A stretch of DNA of 38,666 bases from an uncultured Bacilli bacterium (lineage in GTDB: Bacteria > Bacillota_I > Bacilli_A > RF39 > UBA660). Both the position numbers and the translations under genes were made by a program. The stretch spans positions 1 through 38,666 of the forward strand of contig CAKOMI010000009.1 in the NCBI GenBank assembly GCA_934096605.1, in the 5' to 3' direction. Positions within the stretch are counted from its first letter, which is position 1. The number at the start of each line of letters is the position of its first letter. This document shows, piece by piece, positions 17,025 to 24,329 of this stretch. The notes under the pieces were generated by a model. That model did not search any database, was not told the origin of the DNA, and worked only from the letters and a program-made list of their open reading frames with translations.

Positions 17025-17731
17025 TGAACGGTTTTATAAATAGTATTGAGACATTTGGCCTTGTTGACGGGCCAGGTATTAGAACCGTTGTCTTTATGTC
17101 TGGGTGTAAATTAAGGTGTCTTTATTGCCATAATCCGGAAATGTGGAACATGTGTGGTAACCAAATGACAACTGATGAACTACTAAAAAAAATCATTTCC
17201 AATAAACCATATTATAAAAGAAACAATGGGGGAGTTACATTTTCTGGTGGTGAACCCCTTTTACAAAAAGACTTTTTACTTGCTATTTTACCTAAATTAA
17301 AAGAAGCAGGTATTCATGTTGCCCTAGACACATCTGGTGTTGGTATAGGGGATTATGACAAAGTTTTAACGTATACAGATCTTGTTATATTAGATATTAA
17401 GCATACTAATACTTCTGGCTACGAACACCTAACAGGCTATAAAATGGATGAGGTTGAAAACTTTATTAAACACTTAAATAATTCCCATTGCGAGGTTTGG
17501 CTAAGACAAGTCATTGTACCTGGTCTTACTGACCAAAAAGCATATATAGACTCCTTAAAAGCATACATTAAAAAAATTAACAACGTTACTAAAGTAGAAT
17601 TCTTACCATTTCATCATTTAGGTTTCTCAAAATATATTGACTTAAATATTCCAAACCCTTTACTTGATACTCCTGAGATGGACAAAGATGCATGCGAAAA
17701 ACTATATGCCTACTTTAAGCAAATAGATTAA
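17024..17731 (+). CDS. pflA: Pyruvate formate-lyase activating enzyme (radical SAM)
   Basis: 235 residues. The radical SAM cluster motif CKLRCLYC (CxxxCxxC) lies at about residues 28-35, preceded by FGLVDGPGIRTVVFMSG, which is specific for PFL activases. GGVTFSGGEPLLQ binds SAM, and LRQVIVPGLTD is conserved. It abstracts the hydrogen from the PflB Gly to create the glycyl radical. Translational coupling with pflB (one-base overlap) is expected. The 3' end overlaps the convergent gene at 17715-18092 by 17 bases. Confidence 0.97.
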   Translation: MNGFINSIETFGLVDGPGIRTVVFMSGCKLRCLYCHNPEMWNMCGNQMTTDELLKKIISNKPYYKRNNGGVTFSGGEPLLQKDFLLAILPKLKEAGIHVALDTSGVGIGDYDKVLTYTDLVILDIKHTNTSGYEHLTGYKMDEVENFIKHLNNSHCEVWLRQVIVPGLTDQKAYIDSLKAYIKKINNVTKVEFLPFHHLGFSKYIDLNIPNPLLDTPEMDKDACEKLYAYFKQID

Positions 17732-18092
17732 TATCTGTATCTTCATCACTATTAATTTCACATAAAATGGTAATAACCGAACCAACTATAAAAAGAGCAC
17801 ACGCAACAAAACGAGCATTTTTAACAATTAACTCTTTTAAAGTAACGTTACTATTAACCTCTTTAACGTCCTGATAAGCTACGATTAAAAAATATAAATA
17901 AATAAAGAAACCTACTGATAAAAGACAAATATTAATTGTTTTATATTCTTTTTTAGCCAACATATCATTATTTAAAATAGCTTTTCGTTCCAAAAAATTA
18001 GAAAAAAGAGCTAGTCCCGCAATAAAAAGGTAAACTATCCATATAAAATCTTCTATTTTTAACTCTTTTAACGTCTTATTAATATCTTTCAT
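17715..18092 (-). CDS. Small integral membrane protein, unknown
   Basis: 125 residues with three hydrophobic segments (about 18-33, 51-71, 92-109) and a basic/acidic mixed N-terminus (MKDINKTLKELKIEDFIWIV). No family was recognised. It lies on the minus strand, convergent with pflA and overlapping its last 17 bases, and divergent from the next small membrane protein. No good ribosome site precedes the ATG at 18092. The A/T-rich 50-base gap to 18143 could hold divergent promoters. Confidence 0.6.
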   Translation of the reverse strand: MKDINKTLKELKIEDFIWIVYLFIAGLALFSNFLERKAILNNDMLAKKEYKTINICLLSVGFFIYLYFLIVAYQDVKEVNSNVTLKELIVKNARFVACALFIVGSVITILCEINSDEDTDINLFA

Positions 18093-18142
18093 ATTAAAAT
18101 ATATGAAACTTTGTTATATAATAAAAAATGTGAGGTGAAATT

Positions 18143-18448
18143 ATGCACGAAAAAAATAAATATCAACGAATGACTAAAGAACAAAAAAAACAATGTAAAG
18201 AATTCTACTATAATACCCCTAAAGGAAAAAGTATGTGTTCTAGATTAAATAGACTAATTATTATTGGCAGTATTGGTTTATTATTTTCTATTTTCTTAAT
18301 CATCAGTGGTTACATAACTAAGGAAATATCTTGGGCAACTTATGCTCTGGCGGCTATTTTAAGTATTTTTTCTTTAATATATATTATTAGTTCTATTGTT
18401 TTACGTGGTAAATGTTTAAATAATTATGCTATTAAATATATGAAATGA
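18143..18448 (+). CDS. Small two-TM membrane protein, unknown
   Basis: 101 residues with a charged N-terminus (residues 1-35, KEQKKQCKEFYYNTPKGKS) followed by two hydrophobic helices (about 38-58 and 66-87) and a short basic tail. GAGGTG about eight bases before the ATG is a good ribosome site. It is a single-gene unit with its own terminator. The charged first part suggests a cytoplasmic face. Function unknown. Confidence 0.75.
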   Translation: MHEKNKYQRMTKEQKKQCKEFYYNTPKGKSMCSRLNRLIIIGSIGLLFSIFLIISGYITKEISWATYALAAILSIFSLIYIISSIVLRGKCLNNYAIKYMK

Positions 18449-18459
18449 CTTTATTCGAC

Positions 18460-18492
18460 AAAAGTTCCTATTGCTTATTGGGAACTTTTTTT
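18460..18492 (+). terminator. Intrinsic terminator
   Basis: AAAGTTCC (18461-18468) pairs with GGAACTTT (18481-18488), with T residues to 18492. Confidence 0.88.
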
Positions 18493-18539
18493 ATATAGTA
18501 TAGTTGCTTAAAAGACATGAACTCCTATAAAGGAGAGTT

Positions 18540-20141
18540 ATGAAAAAATTTATTTTATTTATATTTATTATCTTTTTAACTAGTATTAAAGTAGCTAATG
18601 CTGAAATTAGAATGATTGATAGGACTGGTTATGCTTTTACTATTGATGGTAAATACACACCTTTTAATTTATATTATGATGATGAAACTAATTACCCATT
18701 ATTTAGGTTAGATTATGGTACCGAGTATGAAGAAGGATTCTTTTTTGAAAGTACAAACGATTCAATTTATAGTGAAAGTGAATTAGAAACTATTAAAGAA
18801 AGTATTTACTATATTACTGATGGTAGAAAATTTAGTGAACTATCTATAACTGAGCTTATTGGTATTCAAGCTCTTATTTGGGATATCTATAGTACCCATA
18901 CAGACAAAGTATTAAATTGGACTTGTGATATTGGTTTCTTAGTCGATTATCGCCCTAAAATGGCCCTTAAAAAAGAACTTCATGATACACCTGCTATCTA
19001 TAACTACGAAACTCGTGTTAATACCCCTTTAAAAGTAGCGTTTTTACCCTTTTTTAAAAATGCTTATTCTTTAAGTGGAACGTACGCTGGGCTTACCTTT
19101 ACTAAAAATGCCAATGAAATTGTCTTTAATCCTACTAAAGAAGGCTCTTATACTTATGAAATAACTAGTGATAGTTTTAATGAAGACGTAAGGCTTTTTA
19201 AAGGCGAGCATAGTAGTTTAATTGAACTTGTTAAAATGCGTGATACTGCGCCCATTATTAATATTAATGTTTTAAGTGAGGAAGAAAAACCAACTCCTGT
19301 AAATGTGAGTGCTGAGCCTGGTATTGACATTACATTCTCTAAAAATACTTATTATGAAAATGAAGACGTCACATTTAACTATACTCTAAAAGAAGGGTAT
19401 GAACTTTCTTCTATTACCTATGAAATTAATGGCACTAGTACAAATGTTACTAATAACACTTTTAAATATCAAAAGGATGGTATATTAAAAATAACTACTA
19501 AAAAAATACCAGTAAGTCACAGTATTACTATTATTAGTGATAATAATGTCTTAGTAAAAAATACTCATTTATCAAGTATTGCTGGTACTAAAATAGAATT
19601 AGATTATGAACTATTAAACGCCTATACTTTAGATAGAATAGAATTAATAACCAGTACAAAAACCATTACTTTAGATAGTAATACTTTCATTATGCCAAGT
19701 GATAATGTTTTTATTCATTTCGTTTTAAAAGAAAATAAGAAATATCAGCTTTTTTATCAAAATGATATTGTAAGTGTTGATTTAAAGTCTAGCTACTCAG
19801 GTGGTGAGGTTGTTAATATTAATCCTGTTTTAAAAGGGTGCTATGTTATAGACTCTATCTATTTATATACTGAAAATGGCGGGTTATTTAAAATTACGGC
19901 TAATACTTTTACGATGCCGAGTAGTAACGCTTATTTAAAAATTTTAACTACGAATATTAGTGATGAAAGAGAAAAAACAAAAGAAGAAGATCCTAAAAAA
20001 TATATGTCTACTACTAGTAACAAATCTTTAGATGATGTGCCTAAAACTGGTGATAACGAAGTTTTAATTAGCCCAAGACTCATTTTATTAACTATTTTAA
20101 GTTTAATAGGTATAAGTCTAAAATTGACTAAAAAAGTGTAA
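18540..20141 (+). CDS. Secreted cell-wall-type surface protein with thioester-domain-like N-terminus and VPKTG sorting-like motif
   Basis: 533 residues. A signal peptide (about 1-21, ending VANA) is followed by a domain with ELIGIQALIWDIYSTH, which resembles the TQxAxW element of Gram-positive thioester (TQXA) domains. The Cys normally found in the first strand seems absent (GYAFTIDGK). Residues ~165-240 form a beta domain. Repeats of about 65-70 residues (from ~270 to ~475) each end in patterns like NTFIMPSDN or NTFTMPSSN, typical of InlB B-like/bacterial repeat domains. The C-terminus has DVPKTGDN, a hydrophobic segment (LILLTILSLIGISLKL) and TKKV, an LPxTG-like sortase signal with Val instead of Leu. 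It is probably wall-anchored. AGGAG precedes the ATG. Confidence 0.75.
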   Translation: MKKFILFIFIIFLTSIKVANAEIRMIDRTGYAFTIDGKYTPFNLYYDDETNYPLFRLDYGTEYEEGFFFESTNDSIYSESELETIKESIYYITDGRKFSELSITELIGIQALIWDIYSTHTDKVLNWTCDIGFLVDYRPKMALKKELHDTPAIYNYETRVNTPLKVAFLPFFKNAYSLSGTYAGLTFTKNANEIVFNPTKEGSYTYEITSDSFNEDVRLFKGEHSSLIELVKMRDTAPIININVLSEEEKPTPVNVSAEPGIDITFSKNTYYENEDVTFNYTLKEGYELSSITYEINGTSTNVTNNTFKYQKDGILKITTKKIPVSHSITIISDNNVLVKNTHLSSIAGTKIELDYELLNAYTLDRIELITSTKTITLDSNTFIMPSDNVFIHFVLKENKKYQLFYQNDIVSVDLKSSYSGGEVVNINPVLKGCYVIDSIYLYTENGGLFKITANTFTMPSSNAYLKILTTNISDEREKTKEEDPKKYMSTTSNKSLDDVPKTGDNEVLISPRLILLTILSLIGISLKLTKKV

Positions 20142-20160
20142 AATTTATGTAAAATTTCAA

Positions 20161-20189
20161 AAAAATTGTCGGTTTTGGCAATTTTTTTT
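20161..20189 (+). terminator. Intrinsic terminator before dnaG
   Basis: AAAAATTGTC (20161-20170) pairs with GGCAATTTTT (20177-20186), one G-U pair, loop of six, followed by T residues to 20189. Confidence 0.85.
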
Positions 20190-20251
20190 GCTTAAAAAAA
20201 AGAAAATCAAGGGGGTATCTTGAATATTTATATATATGGGGGAGTGTAATT

Positions 20252-22018
20252 ATGCCGATGATTAGCGAGAATAAAATAAATGAAATTAGACAATCAGCTG
20301 ATATAGTGGATATTATTAAAAATTACATTCCACTTGAACTTAAAGGTAAAAACTATTTTGGGGTTTGTCCATTTCACCAAGATCACTCACCAAGTATGAG
20401 TGTTTCCAAAGAAAAACAAATGTATAAATGTTTTTCTTGTGGGGCCGCGGGTAATGTTTTTACATTTGTAAGTAACTATGAAAATATTAGCTTTCTAGAA
20501 GCTGTGGCTAAAGTTGGCAATATCGTGGGTATTCCTGTTGGGGAGTACACTATAACAAAACCTAAAGAAAAATACCAAAAAGAATATGATACGATGGATT
20601 TAGCCTTAAAATTCTATCAAAATGCTCTTAGTACTAAAGAAGGGGCACTAGCCCGTGACTATCTTTTAAAACGAGGTCTTGATGCCGAAATGCAAAAAGT
20701 CTTTGATTTAGGTCTTAGTACTACTAATGATAAATTATCTAATTTTTTGCACCATAAAGGCATCGATGACAAATTGCTTAGTGAATTAGGTCTTGTTACG
20801 GAAGAAGACGGTCGCCTAAAAGATACTTTTAATAGTCGCATCTTGTTTCCAATTCATGATGATGTAGGCCATGTCGTTGGTTTTACGGGTCGTGTTTATA
20901 AAAGTGATTACAAACCTAAATACTTAAATAGTAAAGAAAACCATATCTTTAGAAAAGGTAATATTCTGTTTAATTACCACCGGGCGCGTGATGCCATCCG
21001 AACGAAAAAAGAGGTTATCATCGTCGAAGGTAACATGGACGCTATTAGAATGTATGTAAGTGGCATTAAAAATACCATTGCCCTAATGGGTGTAAGCTTA
21101 ACCAAAGAACAAATTGACTTACTAAGAAAACTCCATGCCACCATTATATTAATGCTTGATAACGATGAAGCTGGGCGTACGGCAACCCTTACAAATGGCG
21201 AGGCCCTAGAAAATGCTGGTCTTACTTGCAAAGTTGTCCGACTAAGTGGTGAAAAAGACCCAGATGAATATATATTAAAAAATGGTGTCGACAAAATGCT
21301 TAGCAATATTCTTCATGCTGAGTCCTACTTAGAATTCAAAATTAAAGCCTTAAAAGATAATAAAGATTTAACCGATACAACAGTTATGTCAAGCTATATC
21401 AAAAGCGTTTTAGAAAGTATTAAAAAAGAGGATGCCATAACTAAAGAGGTTACCATAAATAAACTAGTAGAAGATTACAAACTAGATAAAGATATACTTA
21501 ATAATGAACTAAAAAAAATATCTACTACTAATACTTCAAATATTACGGTTGTAACCAAAGAACCAAAGAAAAAAAATATATCCAAAGAAGAAATAAGTGC
21601 TAAATCTATTATTTATTACATGATGAATGATTATAAATATATAAAAATATACCAAACTAAACTAGGGTACTTTAAAGAAGCAAATTTTAGACAAATGGCC
21701 AACGAAATACTTTATTACATGCATGATAAATCCACAATAGACTTTGCCGACTTTATGTCCTATGTTGAGGTAAGTCCCTTAAAAGAAGAATTCTTATCCG
21801 TCATCAAAGACGTAAAAGATACTGATTTAAAAGAAAGTACCATCATGGATTATATTTTAAATATCAAAGAAAATAGAATAAAAGAAAGTATTAAAGAATG
21901 CTTAATAAAAAGTAAAGATTCTGGTGATATGTTAGAAAAAGAAAATTATGCTAACAAAGTTATCCATTTAAAAGAAGAATTAGAAAGTATTATAGAAGAA
22001 AGAAGTGTGAAAAAATGA
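20252..22018 (+). CDS. dnaG: DNA primase DnaG
   Basis: 588 residues. The N-terminal CHC2 zinc domain has VCPFHQDHSPSMSVS and YKCFSCGAAGNVFTF. The RNA polymerase domain includes SRILFPIHDDVGHVVGFTGR, and the TOPRIM part has VIIVEGNMDAIRMY and ILMLDNDEAGRTAT with the acidic metal-binding residues. The C-terminal part (430-588) is the helicase-binding region. It makes RNA primers at the replication fork. GGGGGAG precedes the ATG. The stop overlaps the rpoD start by four bases (ATGA). The dnaG-rpoD order is the classical macromolecular synthesis operon; rpsU is not present here. Confidence 0.98.
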   Translation: MPMISENKINEIRQSADIVDIIKNYIPLELKGKNYFGVCPFHQDHSPSMSVSKEKQMYKCFSCGAAGNVFTFVSNYENISFLEAVAKVGNIVGIPVGEYTITKPKEKYQKEYDTMDLALKFYQNALSTKEGALARDYLLKRGLDAEMQKVFDLGLSTTNDKLSNFLHHKGIDDKLLSELGLVTEEDGRLKDTFNSRILFPIHDDVGHVVGFTGRVYKSDYKPKYLNSKENHIFRKGNILFNYHRARDAIRTKKEVIIVEGNMDAIRMYVSGIKNTIALMGVSLTKEQIDLLRKLHATIILMLDNDEAGRTATLTNGEALENAGLTCKVVRLSGEKDPDEYILKNGVDKMLSNILHAESYLEFKIKALKDNKDLTDTTVMSSYIKSVLESIKKEDAITKEVTINKLVEDYKLDKDILNNELKKISTTNTSNITVVTKEPKKKNISKEEISAKSIIYYMMNDYKYIKIYQTKLGYFKEANFRQMANEILYYMHDKSTIDFADFMSYVEVSPLKEEFLSVIKDVKDTDLKESTIMDYILNIKENRIKESIKECLIKSKDSGDMLEKENYANKVIHLKEELESIIEERSVKK

Positions 22019-23307
22019 CAAAGTTTGAAATGAAAAAGAATGAGTTGATTGAAAAGGGTGAAAAAGACGGGTACGTCTTAATAGGAGAGATAGTAGAAAT
22101 TTCTAAAGAATGTAAAATCACTGAAAGTGAGGCTTTAGATTTTCAAAGAGAATTAAGTGAACATAATATTGAAATACTTGATAAAGCTCCTATTAAGAAA
22201 AAAACTGAAAAAGTTGCTAAAGTAAGTGAAATAAAACCTTTTGAAGAAAGAAAAGAAGAGTTAATAAAATTAGGTAAAGAAAAAGGCTCAATTACTTTTG
22301 AAGAATTAGCTGGGGCCCTAAAAGGTTTAGACGTTGACAATGACTCACTAGATGAGCTATATACAGCTTTAGTTGATAATAACATTGAAATTGTTGGTGA
22401 AGATGATGCCTCAAATGGTAAAATGAAAGAAGAAGAACCAGTGATTTTAGATGATGCTGAAATAACTAAAGACGTTAATATTAATGACCCTGTAAGAATG
22501 TATTTAAAAGAAATAGGTCGTATTTCCTTATTAACACCTGAAGAAGAAATGGAATTATCTGTACGTGTTGCTGAAGGTGATGAAGAAGCTAAAAATAAGC
22601 TTGCTGAATCAAACCTTAGATTAGTTGTTTCCATTGCTAAACGTTATGTTGGTCGTGGTCTTTTATTCCTAGACTTAATCCAAGAAGGTAACATTGGTCT
22701 TATGAAAGCCGTTGATAAATTTGACTATGATAAAGGTTATAAATTTTCAACTTATGCTACTTGGTGGATTCGTCAAGCTATTACAAGAGCCTTAGCTGAT
22801 CAAGCAAGAACTATCCGTGTGCCTGTTCATATGGTTGAAACAATTAACAAAATGGCTCGTATTCAACGTCAGTTAACTCTTGAGTTAAATCGTGAACCAA
22901 GTGAAGAAGAACTAGCTGAAAAAATGGGTATTACGGTTGAAAAAGTTCGTGAAGTTATTAAAATTAGTCAAGACCCAGTTTCACTTGAAACACCAATTGG
23001 TGAAGAAGATGATTCCCATTTAGGTGATTTTGTTAAAGACATTAATGCCATGACACCAGAAGAATATGCTACCAATGAAATTCTAAAAGAAGAAATAAAA
23101 GCCGTTTTAGAAACATTACAAGAAAGAGAACAAGAAGTTCTAGAACTTAGATTTGGTCTTATTGATGGTACAAGTCATACACTAGAAGAAGTTGGTAAAA
23201 GATTTAATGTTACTCGTGAACGTATTAGACAAATAGAGGCTAAAGCTCTAAGAAAACTACGTCATCCATCACGTGCTAAAAAACTAAAAGACTTCTTAAA
23301 TGATTAA
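22015..23307 (+). CDS. rpoD: RNA polymerase primary sigma factor (sigma A / RpoD)
   Basis: 430 residues. Region 1.1-like acidic/basic N-terminal part (1-155) seems to contain two related helical units (KKNELIEKGEKDGYVLIGEI and ERKEELIKLGKEKGSITFEE). Then region 1.2 (DPVRMYLKEIGRISLLTPEE), 2.1-2.4 (LRLVVSIAKRYVGRGLLFLD, GYKFSTYATWWIRQAITRAL), 3 and 4 (REQEVLELRFGL, HTLEEVGKRFNVTRERIRQI). It directs transcription of housekeeping genes at TTGACA/TATAAT promoters such as those seen in this window. It overlaps dnaG and trmK, so the three genes are co-translated. Confidence 0.98.
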   Translation: MTKFEMKKNELIEKGEKDGYVLIGEIVEISKECKITESEALDFQRELSEHNIEILDKAPIKKKTEKVAKVSEIKPFEERKEELIKLGKEKGSITFEELAGALKGLDVDNDSLDELYTALVDNNIEIVGEDDASNGKMKEEEPVILDDAEITKDVNINDPVRMYLKEIGRISLLTPEEEMELSVRVAEGDEEAKNKLAESNLRLVVSIAKRYVGRGLLFLDLIQEGNIGLMKAVDKFDYDKGYKFSTYATWWIRQAITRALADQARTIRVPVHMVETINKMARIQRQLTLELNREPSEEELAEKMGITVEKVREVIKISQDPVSLETPIGEEDDSHLGDFVKDINAMTPEEYATNEILKEEIKAVLETLQEREQEVLELRFGLIDGTSHTLEEVGKRFNVTRERIRQIEAKALRKLRHPSRAKKLKDFLND

Positions 23308-23941
23308 TATGCAAAGTAAAAGAATTAATACTATCTTATCTCTTTTAAGTTCTAAAGATAAAATCATCGATATTGGTTGTGATCATGCCTATGTTGCTAT
23401 TTTAATGGCTCATAAAGGCTCTAAAAAAATACTGGCTACCGACATTCATGCTGGCGCTCTTAAAATAGCTAAGGAAAATATAGAAAAAGAAGGCTTAGAA
23501 AATATCATTAAAACCAAGCTTACTGATGGCTTAGTAGGTATCGATACCAAAGAATATAATACCCTTGTTATTGCTGGTATGGGAACGTCTACTATAATAA
23601 ATATCTTATCACTAAAAGAAAAACTTTCGTCTATTACTAAAATGATTATTCAATCTAATAATGATTTAGATATGTTAAGAAAATATATGGTATCTATTAA
23701 TTGCAAAATAAATAAAGAAATAGTAGTTTATGAAAAAGGACATTACTATACTATCATCGAGTATGTAAAAGGAAGGGATAATCTAAAACCATATGAATAT
23801 TTATATGGTAAATATAACGAAGATAATAAAGAATACTATGAGTTTTTAAATCAAAAAATAGACAATCTACTAGCTAAAGTACCAAGTACTAAAAGCTCTA
23901 AATTAAAAGAAGAAAAAGAATACTTAAGTCATTATTTATAA
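23300..23941 (+). CDS. trmK: tRNA (adenine(22)-N(1))-methyltransferase TrmK
   Basis: About 211-213 residues. The SAM-binding motif I is DIGCDHAYVAILMA and the substrate-side motif is VIAGMGTSTIINIL, both diagnostic of the TrmK/YqfN family (GMGG-like loop). The C-terminal helical part ends in LKEEKEYLSHYL. It methylates A22 of some tRNAs using S-adenosylmethionine. Its position right after rpoD is conserved in Bacilli. The start could be 23300 (overlapping rpoD by eight bases) or ATG 23309. The 3' end overlaps the convergent YqfQ-like gene by six bases. Confidence 0.93.
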   Translation: MINMQSKRINTILSLLSSKDKIIDIGCDHAYVAILMAHKGSKKILATDIHAGALKIAKENIEKEGLENIIKTKLTDGLVGIDTKEYNTLVIAGMGTSTIINILSLKEKLSSITKMIIQSNNDLDMLRKYMVSINCKINKEIVVYEKGHYYTIIEYVKGRDNLKPYEYLYGKYNEDNKEYYEFLNQKIDNLLAKVPSTKSSKLKEEKEYLSHYL

Positions 23942-24223
23942 AAAGAAAACGGGATTATTTGTATTTTTAATTTGAGGTGTTACATTGCTAACGCTTCTTT
24001 TTTTAGTTTCTAAAACATTTCTTTTATTATCACTAGTTTTCTTAGTATTATTAGGTGTACTAAGAATCTCTTTAGCTACCCCAAAAGCACTTTTAGCATT
24101 ACTAATCATCGGTTTTACTTGGACATATAAAGGTATTAACTGATTAGCCACTGATAAAGTCTTAGAAACACCACCAATAACCTTTGTTAAACTAAGTCCT
24201 GATTTAACGACACCTGGATACAT
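23936..24223 (-). CDS. YqfQ/VrrA-like small protein
   Basis: 95 residues. The N-terminal half (GLSLTKVIGGVSKTLSVANQ, then LIPLYVQVKPMISNAKSAFG) resembles the conserved core of YqfQ/VrrA proteins, whose gene lies in the same yqf neighbourhood in Bacillus. The C-terminal half is polar, Asn/Lys/Thr-rich and low-complexity (NNTKKTSDNKRNVLETKKRS), as expected for the variable tail. GCGAGGTG lies seven bases upstream of the ATG on the minus strand, a strong ribosome site. Function is unknown, and the family call rests on similarity of pattern and location. Confidence 0.55.
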   Translation of the reverse strand: MYPGVVKSGLSLTKVIGGVSKTLSVANQLIPLYVQVKPMISNAKSAFGVAKEILSTPNNTKKTSDNKRNVLETKKRSVSNVTPQIKNTNNPVFFL

Positions 24224-24272
24224 ATTAACACCTCGCCTTACTATAGTATATGCAAAATATCACATTATTTTA

Positions 24273-24301
24273 TTGAATTTAGAACTATTTTATAGTAAAA
24301 T
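24273..24301 (+). promoter_or_regulatory. Predicted promoter of display protein 2 operon
   Basis: TTGAAT (24273-24278), a 17-base spacer and TAAAAT (24296-24301), 28 bases upstream of the start codon chosen for the next gene. It is in an A/T-rich gap between divergent genes. Confidence 0.6.
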
Positions 24302-24329
24302 TTTAATTAGAGTAAAGGTAGGTTACAAT

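Noticed and set aside
18446..18470. Similarity of the bases after 18448 to the putative right end of the IS21-type element (6256-6280)
   Set aside because: About 19 of 25 bases agree (CGACAAAA core), but the 18.4-kb copy forms part of an ordinary terminator and no other element end is nearby.
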